Of a stretch of DNA of 57,025 bases, positions 14,811 through 23,548 are shown piece after piece. The notes beneath the pieces were generated by a model, which did not search any database, was not told the origin of the DNA, and saw only the letters and a list, made by a program, of their open reading frames with translations. Location of the stretch: NCBI GenBank assembly GCA_028280885.1, contig JANQKY010000053.1, positions 1 through 57,025 on the forward strand, given 5' to 3'. How positions within the stretch are numbered: position 1 is the first letter of the stretch; each line of letters starts with the position of its first letter. Position numbers and translations under genes: made by a program. This stretch comes from Tepidamorphus sp. Its GTDB lineage: Bacteria; Pseudomonadota; Alphaproteobacteria; Rhizobiales; Tepidamorphaceae.

Positions 14811-17552
14811 ATGACCGGTGAGTTGATCGGACAACTGATCCTCTGGCTGATAGCCGCCGTCATCGTCATCTTCATCCTCTATTGGGTGATGCACTGGCTC
14901 TACCGCCGCTCGACCAAGGAGGCCGCGTTCGTCAGGACCGGTTTCCTCGGCGAGAAGGTGGTGATCGACGGCGGCGCGTTCGTCTGGCCGATCATTCACG
15001 ACATCACGCCGGTCAACATGAACTCTCTGCAGTTGGCCGTGACGCGCGAGCGCGAGGACGCGCTGATCACCAAGGACCGGCTGCGGGTCGATGTCGATGC
15101 GGAGTTCTATGTCCGGGTCAAGCAGACCAAGGAAGCCGTGTCGCTTGCCGCCTCGACGCTTGGCCGGCGCACGCTGGAGCCCGAACGCATCCATGCGCTC
15201 TTGTCGGGCAAGTTCATCTCGGCGCTCAGGACCGTCGCCTCCGAGATGACCATGGAGGAGCTGCACGAGAACCGGAACGCCTATGTCGCCCGCGTGCTGG
15301 AAACGGCGCAGGAAGGGCTCGACAAGAACGGGCTGGAGCTTGAAAGCGTCGCGATCACCGACATCGACCAGACCGACATCCAGTATTTCAACCCCTCCAA
15401 CCGGTTTGATGCCGAGGGCCTGACCAGCGTCATCGAGGCGATCGAGACCCGGCGCAAGCTGCGCAACGATATCGAGCAGGACGCGATGATCCAGATCCGC
15501 GCCCGCAACCTGCAGGCCGAAAAGGAAGCGCTCGACATCGACCGGGAATCCGAGGAGGCCCGGCTCGAACAGGAACGCGATATCGAGTTCCGCCGCGCCC
15601 AGCAGCGCGCCGAACTCGCGCGCGAGCGCTCCGAGCGCGAGAAGGACGCCGAGCAGGCGACGCTTCTGAGCCGCGAGGCGATCGAAACGGCGCGGATCGC
15701 CAATGAACGCCAGATCGCCGAAGCGCGGATCGCGTCGGAACGCGAGATCCGCCAGCGCGAGATCGACCGCCAGCGGGCGATCGACGAGACCGAGATCGCC
15801 ACCCGCGAGACGGTCGAGAAGGCGCGCATCTCGCAGGAAAAGGCGGTCACCGAGGAGCGCATCCGCACCCAGCAGGAGACCGATGCCGCCGAGATCGCCG
15901 CCCGCGAGGCAGTCGAAAAGGCGCGCATCGCCCAGGAACTGGAGGTCGAGAAGGCCCGGATCGCCCGCGACCGGCAGACGCAATCCGACGAGATCAACCG
16001 TCAGCAGACGGTCGACGAAGCCGGCATCACCGCCCGCGAGACGGTGGAGAAGGCCCGGATCGCCCAGGAAAAGGCCGTCACCGAGGCGCGCATCGAATTC
16101 GAGCAGATGACGCGCGAACGCGAGGTCTCCCGCGACCTGTCGATCCAGGAAGCCGAGATCGCCGCCCGCGAGGCCGCCGACAAACTGCGAATCCTGCAGG
16201 AAAAGGCGGTCCACGAGGTCCGCATCACGTCTGAGAAGGAGACCCGCGAGGCGGAGATCACCCGCAACCGGGAGGTCGACCAGGCCGAGATCGCCGCCCG
16301 CGAGGCGGTCGAAGCCGCCCGCATCGCCCAGGACAAGCAGCTCGCCTTCGAGCGCATCGCCGCGCAGGAGGCGACCGAGGCGCGCGAGCAGGCCAGGGGC
16401 GAGGCCGTGGAAGCGGCCCGCATCGCCAAGGAGAAGAAGATCGCGGCCGAGCGCATCGCCTACGAGCAGGACATGCGCGAGCGCGAGATCGCCCGTAACC
16501 GCGCCGTCGACGCCGCCAATATCCAGGCGCAGGAGCATGTCAACGCCGCCCGGATTGCCGAGGAGGCCAAGACACGGGCTGCCGAGATCGCCAAGGAAGA
16601 GGCGATCGAGGCCCGCCAGATCGAGCGGCGCAAGGCATTGCAGCATCTGGAAGTCGAGCGCACCCAGGCGCTGCGCGAGGCGGAGATCGCCGCCAAGGAG
16701 CAGGTCGAGCGCACCGAGATCGCCGCCGAACGCGGCCTCGACGAGGCCCGCATCGGCCATCAGACCGAGCGGCGCGAGCGCGAGATCGCCCGCGAGAAAG
16801 CGGTCGAGGAAGCCGCCATGGAGAAGGCGATCGCGCTCTACGCGAAGTCGCTTGAGGAGAGCGCGGCGGCGATCGAGGCCGATGCCGCCAAGGCGCGCGC
16901 CGCCGAGGCCGCCGCCAAGGTCGACACGGCGACGGCCCGCGAGATCGCCGAGCGGCAGAAGGCCGTCGACGTCACCCGCGCGGAAAAGGAGGCCGCCGAG
17001 GCGAAGCTTGCCGCCGAGGCCGACAAGATCCACGCCGCCGTGCGCGCCGAAGCGCAGAAGCTCATCAACGAGGCGGAGAACATCCTCACCGACCAGGCCC
17101 GCGCCTCGCTGTTCAAGCGCAACCTGCTGGAACGCCTGGAGGGCATCGTCGCAGCCCAGGTCAAGCCGCTGGAGAAGATCAACGAGATCAAGATCATGGA
17201 GCTCGGCGGCGCCGGCGCCGGCTCGATCGACGGCCTGGGGGGTGGCGCGGGGCGGGGCAGCCCGACCGACGAGGTCATCAACTCCGCCCTGCGCTATCGG
17301 GTCCAGGCACCGATGATCGACAGCCTGTTGTCGGATGTCGGCATCGACGGATCGAACCTCGCCCGCCAGGCCGGTCTCATCCGCGAGGCCTCCGACATGC
17401 AGCGCATCACCGACGCGGTGCAGAAGCAGGCCGCCAAGGGCGGCGGCTCGGATGGCGGTTCGGGCGGCGGTTCCGGGGACAGCGGCTCGTCCGGAAGCGG
17501 ATCGACCTCGTCCGGCAGCGGCCCCGCCGCTGGCAAAGGGGAGACCAAGTAA
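14811..17552 (+). CDS. Giant flotillin/SPFH protein with 11-residue-periodic coiled coil
   Basis: A 913-residue membrane-scaffold protein. A single N-terminal helix (about 8-28) anchors it and an SPFH/band 7 domain follows (about 35-215, with FVRTGFLGEKVVIDGGAFV and SGKFISALRTVASEMTMEEL). Residues 220-760 are an extremely charged coiled coil. Residues 282-611 are built from units of exactly 44, 33, 44, 44, 44, 77 and 44 residues, all multiples of 11, each opening with a pattern like EAEIAAREAVEKARI. A flotillin-like C-terminal segment (about 765-870, VKPLEKINEIKIMELGG) is followed by a Gly/Ser tail. Flotillins form oligomeric cages in membrane microdomains. GGGAGGG precedes the start. Its place beside CoxG-like proteins suggests it organises the oxidase at the membrane. 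Confidence 0.9.
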   Translation: MTGELIGQLILWLIAAVIVIFILYWVMHWLYRRSTKEAAFVRTGFLGEKVVIDGGAFVWPIIHDITPVNMNSLQLAVTREREDALITKDRLRVDVDAEFYVRVKQTKEAVSLAASTLGRRTLEPERIHALLSGKFISALRTVASEMTMEELHENRNAYVARVLETAQEGLDKNGLELESVAITDIDQTDIQYFNPSNRFDAEGLTSVIEAIETRRKLRNDIEQDAMIQIRARNLQAEKEALDIDRESEEARLEQERDIEFRRAQQRAELARERSEREKDAEQATLLSREAIETARIANERQIAEARIASEREIRQREIDRQRAIDETEIATRETVEKARISQEKAVTEERIRTQQETDAAEIAAREAVEKARIAQELEVEKARIARDRQTQSDEINRQQTVDEAGITARETVEKARIAQEKAVTEARIEFEQMTREREVSRDLSIQEAEIAAREAADKLRILQEKAVHEVRITSEKETREAEITRNREVDQAEIAAREAVEAARIAQDKQLAFERIAAQEATEAREQARGEAVEAARIAKEKKIAAERIAYEQDMREREIARNRAVDAANIQAQEHVNAARIAEEAKTRAAEIAKEEAIEARQIERRKALQHLEVERTQALREAEIAAKEQVERTEIAAERGLDEARIGHQTERREREIAREKAVEEAAMEKAIALYAKSLEESAAAIEADAAKARAAEAAAKVDTATAREIAERQKAVDVTRAEKEAAEAKLAAEADKIHAAVRAEAQKLINEAENILTDQARASLFKRNLLERLEGIVAAQVKPLEKINEIKIMELGGAGAGSIDGLGGGAGRGSPTDEVINSALRYRVQAPMIDSLLSDVGIDGSNLARQAGLIREASDMQRITDAVQKQAAKGGGSDGGSGGGSGDSGSSGSGSTSSGSGPAAGKGETK

Positions 17553-17993
17553 ATGGCCCGCGTCTATATTTCCTCGGTGATCGGCGCGCCCGCGCAGCGG
17601 GTCTGGGAGCGGATCCGCGACTTCAACGGCCTGCCGCGCTGGCACCCGATGATCCGCGACAGCCGGATCGAGGATGCCCTGCCCTCCGACAAGGTCGGCT
17701 GCATCCGCCACTTCCACCTGCAGAACGGCGATGTGATCCGCGAACAATTGCTCGGACTGTCGGACTACGATCTCTACTGCACCTATTCGATCCTCGAGAG
17801 CCCGATGCCGCTGACCGACTATGTCGCGACCATGCGGCTCACCCCGGTGACCGAGGGCGACCGCTGCTTCATCGAGTGGACGGCGGAGTTCTCCTGTGCG
17901 CCGGAAGCGGAAGAGGATCTCGTCACCGGCATCGGCAACGACGTCTTCCAGACCGGCTTCGATGCCCTGAAGCGCCATTTCGGAGCCGCGTGA
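17553..17993 (+). CDS. SRPBCC-family protein, CoxG-like (copy 1)
   Basis: A 146-residue START/Bet v 1-like protein with a hydrophobic ligand cavity. It shows the pattern WERIRDFNGLPRWHP near residue 16, then CIRHFHLQNGDVIREQLL and TDYVATMRLTPVTEGDRCFIEW. It begins immediately after the flotillin stop and overlaps the second copy (TGATG). The closest functional analogue by context is CoxG, an SRPBCC protein of molybdenum CO dehydrogenase clusters that serves membrane recruitment and electron transfer. A role in docking the molybdenum hydroxylase here is inference; a cyclase or ligand-carrier role is also possible. Confidence 0.85.
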   Translation: MARVYISSVIGAPAQRVWERIRDFNGLPRWHPMIRDSRIEDALPSDKVGCIRHFHLQNGDVIREQLLGLSDYDLYCTYSILESPMPLTDYVATMRLTPVTEGDRCFIEWTAEFSCAPEAEEDLVTGIGNDVFQTGFDALKRHFGAA

Positions 17994-18457
17994 TGCCGCT
18001 TGTCAAACGCAGCACCGTGCTGGATGCGCCGGTCGAGGCGGTGTGGGACGTGATCCGCGACTTCAACGGCCACGACGTCTGGCATCCGCTCGTCGCCGAC
18101 AGCCATACCGAGCGCGGCGATCCGCCGGACCGGGTCGGCTGCGTGCGCAACTTCCATCTGGCCGACGGCGCGAACCTGCGCGAGCAGCTTCTCACCCTGT
18201 CGGATCTCGAGCAGACCTTCTCCTACTGCCTGCTCGATACGCCGGTGCCGCTGTTCAACTATGTCGCCCATGTCCGGCTCATCCCGGTGACCGACGGCGA
18301 CCGGACGTTCTGGGAATGGGAAAGCCGCTTCGATACGCCGGCGGGCCGCGAAGCTGAGCTCGCCGATCTGGTCGGCAACGATGTCTATGCCGCGGGCTTC
18401 GAGGCTGTGCGCGACCATATGGGGATCGGGGAGATCGGGGGCATCGGTCATGCCTAG
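17993..18457 (+). CDS. SRPBCC-family protein, CoxG-like (copy 2)
   Basis: A 154-residue paralogue of the preceding gene. It repeats the same landmarks in the same order: VWDVIRDFNGHDVWHP, CVRNFHLADGANLREQLL, and FNYVAHVRLIPVTDGDRTFWEW, ending in a short Gly/Ile-rich tail. The ATG at 17993 lies inside the previous stop, and the gene overlaps the FAD-subunit start by eight bases. The pair looks like a tandem duplication that has diverged, so the two may form a heterodimer or bind different ligands. Confidence 0.85.
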   Translation: MPLVKRSTVLDAPVEAVWDVIRDFNGHDVWHPLVADSHTERGDPPDRVGCVRNFHLADGANLREQLLTLSDLEQTFSYCLLDTPVPLFNYVAHVRLIPVTDGDRTFWEWESRFDTPAGREAELADLVGNDVYAAGFEAVRDHMGIGEIGGIGHA

Positions 18458-19238
18458 CGTCGCGACCTATGCAACGCTTGCCGAGGCCGCAAGCGCCATG
18501 ACGCCGACCTCGCGCTTTCTCGCCGGTGGCACGCTGGTGATGCGCGACGTCAACTATGGCGACCAAGGCTTCGACCGGATCGTCCGCGTGCCCGATCCGG
18601 CGCTGAAGGCGATCACGCCGGACAGCGGGCGGATATCGATCGGGGCGGGCGTTACGATGGCCGGCATCCTGGCAAGCCGTGACCTCGATTTCCTGTGGCC
18701 GGCGGCCCGCGCGGTCGGCGGGCCGGCGATCCGCTCCATGGCGACCGTCGGCGGCAACCTGTTCGCCCCGCACCCCTATGGCGATCTCACAACCGCGCTG
18801 CTGGCGCTCGACGGCGTCGTGCACCTGTCGGATAGCGGGCAGGTACCGCTCGACCAGTTCCTGGTAAACCGGGCGGGCCTGGTGCGGTCCGTTTCGGTTA
18901 TCCGGCCGGCTGGCGACGCCTTCCGCTTCCACAAGGTCTCGCGCGTCAAGCCGAAGGGCGCCTCGGTGCTGACGATCGCCGCCTGGCTCAATCGTTCCGC
19001 CGGCCGGCTGTCGAATGTGCGTATCGCCTACGGGGCGTTCGCCGCGACACCGGTCCGCGTGACCGCCGTCGAACGGGCGCTCGAAGGGGCGTCGCTCGAC
19101 CAAGCCGGTATCGCCCCTGCCCTTCAGGCCGCGACCGATGGCCTGGCGCCGGTCGACGACGCGCTTGCGTCGGGCTGGTACCGGGCGGAGATCGCGCCGG
19201 TCTATCTGCGCCGCGTGCTGCTCGGGGAAGTCCGCTGA
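18450..19238 (+). CDS. Molybdenum hydroxylase FAD-binding (medium) subunit
   Basis: A 262-residue CoxM/XDH-type FAD subunit that passes electrons from the 2Fe-2S centres to the acceptor. FAD-contact motifs are RFLAGGTLVMRDV (about 22-34) and MATVGGNLF (about 97-105), variants of AGGQSL and TIGGSL. The C-terminal CO-dehydrogenase flavoprotein domain follows (FRFHKVSRVK, then GAFAATPVR). The start at 18450 lies inside the SRPBCC gene, giving translational coupling. It is somewhat shorter than typical CoxM (about 285 residues). Confidence 0.88.
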   Translation: MPSVATYATLAEAASAMTPTSRFLAGGTLVMRDVNYGDQGFDRIVRVPDPALKAITPDSGRISIGAGVTMAGILASRDLDFLWPAARAVGGPAIRSMATVGGNLFAPHPYGDLTTALLALDGVVHLSDSGQVPLDQFLVNRAGLVRSVSVIRPAGDAFRFHKVSRVKPKGASVLTIAAWLNRSAGRLSNVRIAYGAFAATPVRVTAVERALEGASLDQAGIAPALQAATDGLAPVDDALASGWYRAEIAPVYLRRVLLGEVR

Positions 19239-19717
19239 TGGCCAAAACGCCCGTCACCTTTACGCTCAACGGCCGGGAGGCAGCGACCTTCGTCGATCCG
19301 GCCGCCAACCTGCTCGACGTGCTGCGCCGGGGGCTCGGTGATCTCAGCCCGAAATATGGCTGCGGCCAGGGCACCTGCGGGGCCTGCACCGTGCTGATCG
19401 ACGGCGAGCCGCATTTGAGCTGCGTCACGCTGGCCGAGACGATCGAGGGCCGCACGGTCGAGACGACCAACGGCCTTCAGGACAGCGCCGGGCTGCACCC
19501 GCTGCAGCAGGCCTTTATGGACGGCTTCGCCGCCCAGTGCGGCTATTGCACGCCGGGCATGCTGATGGCCGCGAAGGCTCTGCTCGACCGAAACCCCTCG
19601 CCGAGCCGGGAGGAGGTGATCGACGCGATCGCCGGCAATGTCTGCCGCTGCACCGGCTACGAGCCGATCGTCGACGCCATTCTGACGGCTGCCCGCGCGC
19701 CCCGGAGGACAGGATAA
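19238..19717 (+). CDS. Molybdenum hydroxylase 2Fe-2S (small) subunit
   Basis: A 159-residue CoxS-type subunit with two iron-sulfur clusters. The plant-ferredoxin-type cluster ligands are in YGCGQGTCGACTVLIDG plus the cysteine in HLSCVTLAE. The second, all-helical cluster has QCGYCTPGM and NVCRCTGYEPIV. All eight cysteines are present, so electron transfer should be intact. The gene overlaps both neighbours by one base or more (TGATG and TAATG junctions). Confidence 0.95.
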   Translation: MAKTPVTFTLNGREAATFVDPAANLLDVLRRGLGDLSPKYGCGQGTCGACTVLIDGEPHLSCVTLAETIEGRTVETTNGLQDSAGLHPLQQAFMDGFAAQCGYCTPGMLMAAKALLDRNPSPSREEVIDAIAGNVCRCTGYEPIVDAILTAARAPRRTG

Positions 19718-21621
19718 TGGCTGTCGAATTCCGCAAGGACCTGTTCGCCGACGAGCGCGACGATGATCTGAACGAGATCGGCCAGCCGATCATCCGCCAG
19801 GACATTCTGGGCCACGTCACCGGCCGCTCGCCCTTCTATGACGACCATCTCTATGACGGGCTCTTGTTCATGCGCTGCGTGCGCTCGCCCCATCATCACG
19901 CGCGCATCCGCTCGGTCGATGCGGCGGCGGCGGAGCGGATGCCCGGCGTCATCCGGCTGATCCGGCCGCAGGACGTGCCCGTCAACCTCAACACGCTTCT
20001 GTCGCTGATCAGCTTCGGCCGCGACGACGAGCCGCTGCTGGCCGAGCATCGCGTCGCCTACAAGGGCGAGCCGGTCATGGCGATCATCGCGACATCCGAC
20101 CGGGCCGCCCTCGATGCGGTCGCCCGGGTGCGCGTGGATTACGAGGAGTTGCCGCATGTGCTCGATGTCGAGGACGCGCTGAAACCGGAAGCGCCGGTCG
20201 TCAACGAGACCTATCCGAACAACACGTTCGACTATCACGACCGCTACGACCACCAGAAGCTGCGCTTCGGCGATGTCGAGGCAGCCTTCGCCCAGGCCGA
20301 CCACATCGTCGAGGGCGAATACCAGATGTCGCCGATCGAGCAGGCGCCGATCGAGACCTGTGGGGCGATCGCGGCGCCCGAGACCAACGACCGCTATGTC
20401 TGCCACACCTCGACGCAGGCGCTGTTCTTCTCGCTCGGCACCACCGCCAAGCTGCTCGACATGCCCTCCTCCAGGCTGCATTTCATCGGCGGCACGGTGG
20501 GCGGCGGCTTCGGCGGGAAAGTGGATTCCCATCACGAGCCGATGGCCGTGCTCGGCGCGATGCTGACGGGCAAGCCGGTCAAATACATGTGGGACCGGGC
20601 CGAGGAGATGCAGGTCGGCGCGCCGCGCGGCGGCGAGCGCTGGCGCCTCAAGGACGGGGTGATGCGCGACGGGCGGATAATCGCCCGCGCCTTCACCGGC
20701 TTCTTCGATGCCGGCGCCTATACCAGGCTTTCCTCCTATGCCGTGCAGAAGGCGACCGGCCACCTGCCCGGCCCCTATATGATCCCCAACGTCGCCTCGA
20801 ACGTCTATTGCGTCTACACCAACCGGACGCCGTCGACGGCGATGCGCGGCTTCGGCATCACGGCGGTCGATTTCGCCATCGAATGCCACATGGACAAGGC
20901 CGCCGAGACCGTCGGCATGGACCCGATCGAGCTTCGGATCCTGAACGCCTATCGCGACGGCGACATGAAGGCGCATCGGCGGGCGGCGAAGAACTGCGCG
21001 CTGATCGAAAGCTGCCAGGTGGTCGCCCAGAAGTCGGGCTGGCCGCTGTCGGCGGAGGCGATGGCGCAGTCGAGCCTGTTCGGCGGCGGCATCGGCGAAC
21101 GCGGCGTGATCCCGGAAACGGTGACCGACCAGGCCGGCCAGATCGGCGAACGCAAGCGCTCCGGCCTCGCCCCGGAACCCTTCGCGGGCGCGACCGCGCG
21201 TGGCCATGTGCCCGCCGGCACGGCAACCGACCACCCCGCGACCGGCAACGCGCCGCAGCGCGAAGACATGGAAATCGAGGCCGAACGCCTCGGCTTCAAG
21301 GTGACACGAGGCGCCTCGGCGCCCGGCCAGACACCGGCCTCGCCAATGCCGCAGCCTCAGCCGGCGGCGACCGTCGCCCCGGCAGCGCCGCGTCCGGGCG
21401 CGGGTCCGGCCATGCCGCCGGCCTATACGGCGCCAGCACCGGCATCGCAGCAGCCCGTCGCGCCGCCAGCGTCGACACGGCCACAACCGACACCACCGAC
21501 CCCGCCTGCCGCGCCCGCCCCAGCACCGGCGGCCGAGCCCTACAAGCCAGAGCAGCCGTTCCAGCGCGGCGTCAAGCGGCCGGGCGTCTCCCGCTTCATC
21601 TCCGGCTCGAGGAGGCGCTGA
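19717..21621 (+). CDS. Molybdenum hydroxylase large subunit, N-terminal half with Pro-rich tail
   Basis: A 634-residue protein holding only the first part of a CoxL/XDH-type molybdopterin subunit. Residues about 25-450 cover the a/b hammerhead and first Mo-binding domain, with GGGFGGK at 262-268 and RGFG at 377-380. The latter is the xanthine-dehydrogenase-type motif; the AYRCSF cysteine loop of CO dehydrogenase is absent, so CO is not the expected substrate. From about 450 the homology stops. A 180-residue low-complexity tail follows (Pro/Ala-rich at 540-605, basic RPGVSRFISGSRRR end). The remaining catalytic half is the next gene, whose ATG overlaps this stop. Confidence 0.88.
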   Translation: MAVEFRKDLFADERDDDLNEIGQPIIRQDILGHVTGRSPFYDDHLYDGLLFMRCVRSPHHHARIRSVDAAAAERMPGVIRLIRPQDVPVNLNTLLSLISFGRDDEPLLAEHRVAYKGEPVMAIIATSDRAALDAVARVRVDYEELPHVLDVEDALKPEAPVVNETYPNNTFDYHDRYDHQKLRFGDVEAAFAQADHIVEGEYQMSPIEQAPIETCGAIAAPETNDRYVCHTSTQALFFSLGTTAKLLDMPSSRLHFIGGTVGGGFGGKVDSHHEPMAVLGAMLTGKPVKYMWDRAEEMQVGAPRGGERWRLKDGVMRDGRIIARAFTGFFDAGAYTRLSSYAVQKATGHLPGPYMIPNVASNVYCVYTNRTPSTAMRGFGITAVDFAIECHMDKAAETVGMDPIELRILNAYRDGDMKAHRRAAKNCALIESCQVVAQKSGWPLSAEAMAQSSLFGGGIGERGVIPETVTDQAGQIGERKRSGLAPEPFAGATARGHVPAGTATDHPATGNAPQREDMEIEAERLGFKVTRGASAPGQTPASPMPQPQPAATVAPAAPRPGAGPAMPPAYTAPAPASQQPVAPPASTRPQPTPPTPPAAPAPAPAAEPYKPEQPFQRGVKRPGVSRFISGSRRR

Positions 21622-22667
21622 TGACCCTTCATCCCGGACGCGGCTTTGCGGCCATCAACTATCCGATCGGCATGAATCTCGGCGGCGACCCGAGCCAGGC
21701 GCTGGTCCATTCAACGCCAGACGGCAAGTTCATGGTGACCTTAAGCGCCATCGATCTCGGCCAGGGCATGAAGTCGGTCACCCGGCAGATCGCGGCGGAG
21801 GCGCTCGGCATTCCGATCTCCGACGTCTATGTCGACACCGCCGACAGCGACACCGGCCCGCACGACATGGGCAGCTTCGCCTCGCGCGGCACCCACCGGA
21901 TGGGCAATGCCGTCATCCGCGCGGCGACGGAAGCCCGCACCCAGATGCTGGAGGCGGCGGCCGAAGAGTTGGAGGTCGACGCCGCCGATCTCGTCACCGA
22001 CGGCAAGGGCAACATCCATGTGCGCGGCGCGCCGAGCCGGTCGATCACGGTTGCCGATACCGCCGTCGCCGCCCAGTTCAAGCAGGGCCGCACGCTTGCC
22101 GGGCGCGGCATCTTCCTCGTTCCCCTATCGGACGTCGACGCGGAAACCGGCGAGATGACGCCCGTCTCCTGCTTTGCCCATGCCGCGCTGATCATCGATC
22201 TCACCGTCGACGACGAGACCGGCGTGGTCGAGGTCACCAATATCAATTCAGCCTATGAGGTCGGCCGGGCGCTCAACCCGAAGCTCGTCGAGCAGCAGCT
22301 TATCGGCGGCGCCTGGATGGGCATTTCGCACGCGCTGTATGAAACAACAGAGCCCAACTATCCCGACCGCAGCCACGGGCCGGAGGATTTCAACACCTAT
22401 CTGATGCCGGGACCCGGCGAGATCGTGCCGCATCACATCTCGATCCTGGAGCGCCCCGCCCCCGACGCACCCTATGGCGGCAAGGGGCCGGGCGAGATGT
22501 GCGCCAACCCCGTGCTGCCGGCGGTCGCCAACGCGGTCTACAACGCCGTCGGCGTGCGCTGCGACTCGCTGCCGATCACACCGGAGAAGATCCTGCGCGG
22601 CCTCAAGGCCAATGGCGGGGCGCGGCCTCAAGGACAGCCCCTGAACACCCCGGGGGGCCGCCGCTGA
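21621..22667 (+). CDS. Molybdenum hydroxylase large subunit, C-terminal half
   Basis: A 348-residue protein equivalent to the second Mo-binding domain of the large subunit. It opens with GRGFAAINYPIGMNLGG, the point at which homology was lost in the preceding gene. It carries the cofactor-binding DLGQGM (45-50), GSFASRGTHRMGNA (84-97), and the catalytic glutamate E292 in GGKGPGEM. GGAGG precedes its start, which overlaps the upstream stop, so the two halves are probably made in equal amounts and assemble. A split large subunit is known in selenium-dependent nicotinate dehydrogenase, which gives precedent. Confidence 0.88.
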   Translation: MTLHPGRGFAAINYPIGMNLGGDPSQALVHSTPDGKFMVTLSAIDLGQGMKSVTRQIAAEALGIPISDVYVDTADSDTGPHDMGSFASRGTHRMGNAVIRAATEARTQMLEAAAEELEVDAADLVTDGKGNIHVRGAPSRSITVADTAVAAQFKQGRTLAGRGIFLVPLSDVDAETGEMTPVSCFAHAALIIDLTVDDETGVVEVTNINSAYEVGRALNPKLVEQQLIGGAWMGISHALYETTEPNYPDRSHGPEDFNTYLMPGPGEIVPHHISILERPAPDAPYGGKGPGEMCANPVLPAVANAVYNAVGVRCDSLPITPEKILRGLKANGGARPQGQPLNTPGGRR

Positions 22668-23548
22668 TGCCGGTTCAGGCCACCATCGCCGGGATTGCCT
22701 CGCCGCAGGATCTGCAACGCGCCTTAAGCGGCGCGCAGTATCTGGCCGGCGAGGATCTCGCGACGGCGGCCTATCTGGCGCTGGCGCTGGGCAAGCCGCT
22801 GCTGCTTGAAGGCGCCCCCGGCGTCGGCAAGACGGAGGCGGCCAAGGCGATCGGGTCCGTGCTCGCCCGGCAGGTGATCCGCCTGCAATGCTACGAGGGC
22901 ATCGACGCGGCCGCAGCCCTTTACGAGTGGAACTATCCGCGCCAGATGCTGGCGATCCGCCAGGCGGGCGAGGCGTACGTCAACGTCTATTCCGACGACT
23001 ACCTGCTCGCCCGGCCGCTCCTGGAAGCGCTCCGGGCGCCGGACCAGTCACTGCTGCTGATCGACGAGATCGACCGCTCGGACCACGAGTTCGAGGCCTT
23101 CCTGCTCGAATTCCTGTCCGATTTCACGATCTCGATCCCCGAGACGGGCACCGTCCGCGCCGCCCGCGCACCGGTCGTGGTGCTGACCTCCAACCGCACC
23201 CGCGACCTGCACGAGGCCCTTAGACGCCGCTGCGTCTATCACTGGATCGACTATCCCGATCCGGCGCTCGAAGCCGCAATCGTCATGGCGCGCGCCTCGA
23301 CGGTGGCGCAGGCAACGGCGGATGCCGTCGTCGCCTCGGTCAACCTGATGCGCGCCGAGCCGCTGACCAAGCCGCCGGGGGTCGCTGAGACAGTCGAATG
23401 GGCGGAGGCAGCGACGCTTTTAAACAGCCAGGGCCATCCCTGGCCGCTCGCATTCCGACAGGCGATCGGCGTCGTCCTGAAGGATCAGGACGACCTAACC
23501 TACATGGCGCCGCGCCTCGACGCGATCCTGCCAGCGGAGGTAGCCTGA
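22667..23548 (+). CDS. MoxR-family AAA+ ATPase (CoxD-like)
   Basis: A 293-residue AAA+ ATPase. Walker A is EGAPGVGKTE, Walker B is LLLIDEIDRSDHEFEAFLLEFL, sensor 1 is VVLTSNRTRDLHEALRRRC. This MoxR subgroup accompanies molybdenum hydroxylases; CoxD of CO-oxidising bacteria helps mature the metal site. It normally works with the VWA protein encoded next, as here, with TGATG overlaps on both sides. In this cluster it should act as chaperone for the split large subunit (inference). Confidence 0.92.
   Translation: MPVQATIAGIASPQDLQRALSGAQYLAGEDLATAAYLALALGKPLLLEGAPGVGKTEAAKAIGSVLARQVIRLQCYEGIDAAAALYEWNYPRQMLAIRQAGEAYVNVYSDDYLLARPLLEALRAPDQSLLLIDEIDRSDHEFEAFLLEFLSDFTISIPETGTVRAARAPVVVLTSNRTRDLHEALRRRCVYHWIDYPDPALEAAIVMARASTVAQATADAVVASVNLMRAEPLTKPPGVAETVEWAEAATLLNSQGHPWPLAFRQAIGVVLKDQDDLTYMAPRLDAILPAEVA

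Noticed and set aside
14772..17978. A 1068-codon open frame on the minus strand across the flotillin gene
   Set aside because: It is antisense to the highly repetitive, GC-biased coiled-coil coding sequence, is full of low-complexity Leu/Gly/Asp repeats, and has no family motif or ribosome site. The plus strand encodes a clear SPFH protein.
19657..21486. Long minus-strand frame opposite the molybdopterin subunit gene
   Set aside because: Composition typical of GC-rich antisense frames; the plus strand carries GGGFGGK and RGFG motifs.
19717..22667. Sequencing frameshift splitting the large subunit
   Set aside because: The first gene continues for about 180 residues after homology ends, and the second starts with a ribosome site and ATG at the resumption point. 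A single frameshift would not create this.
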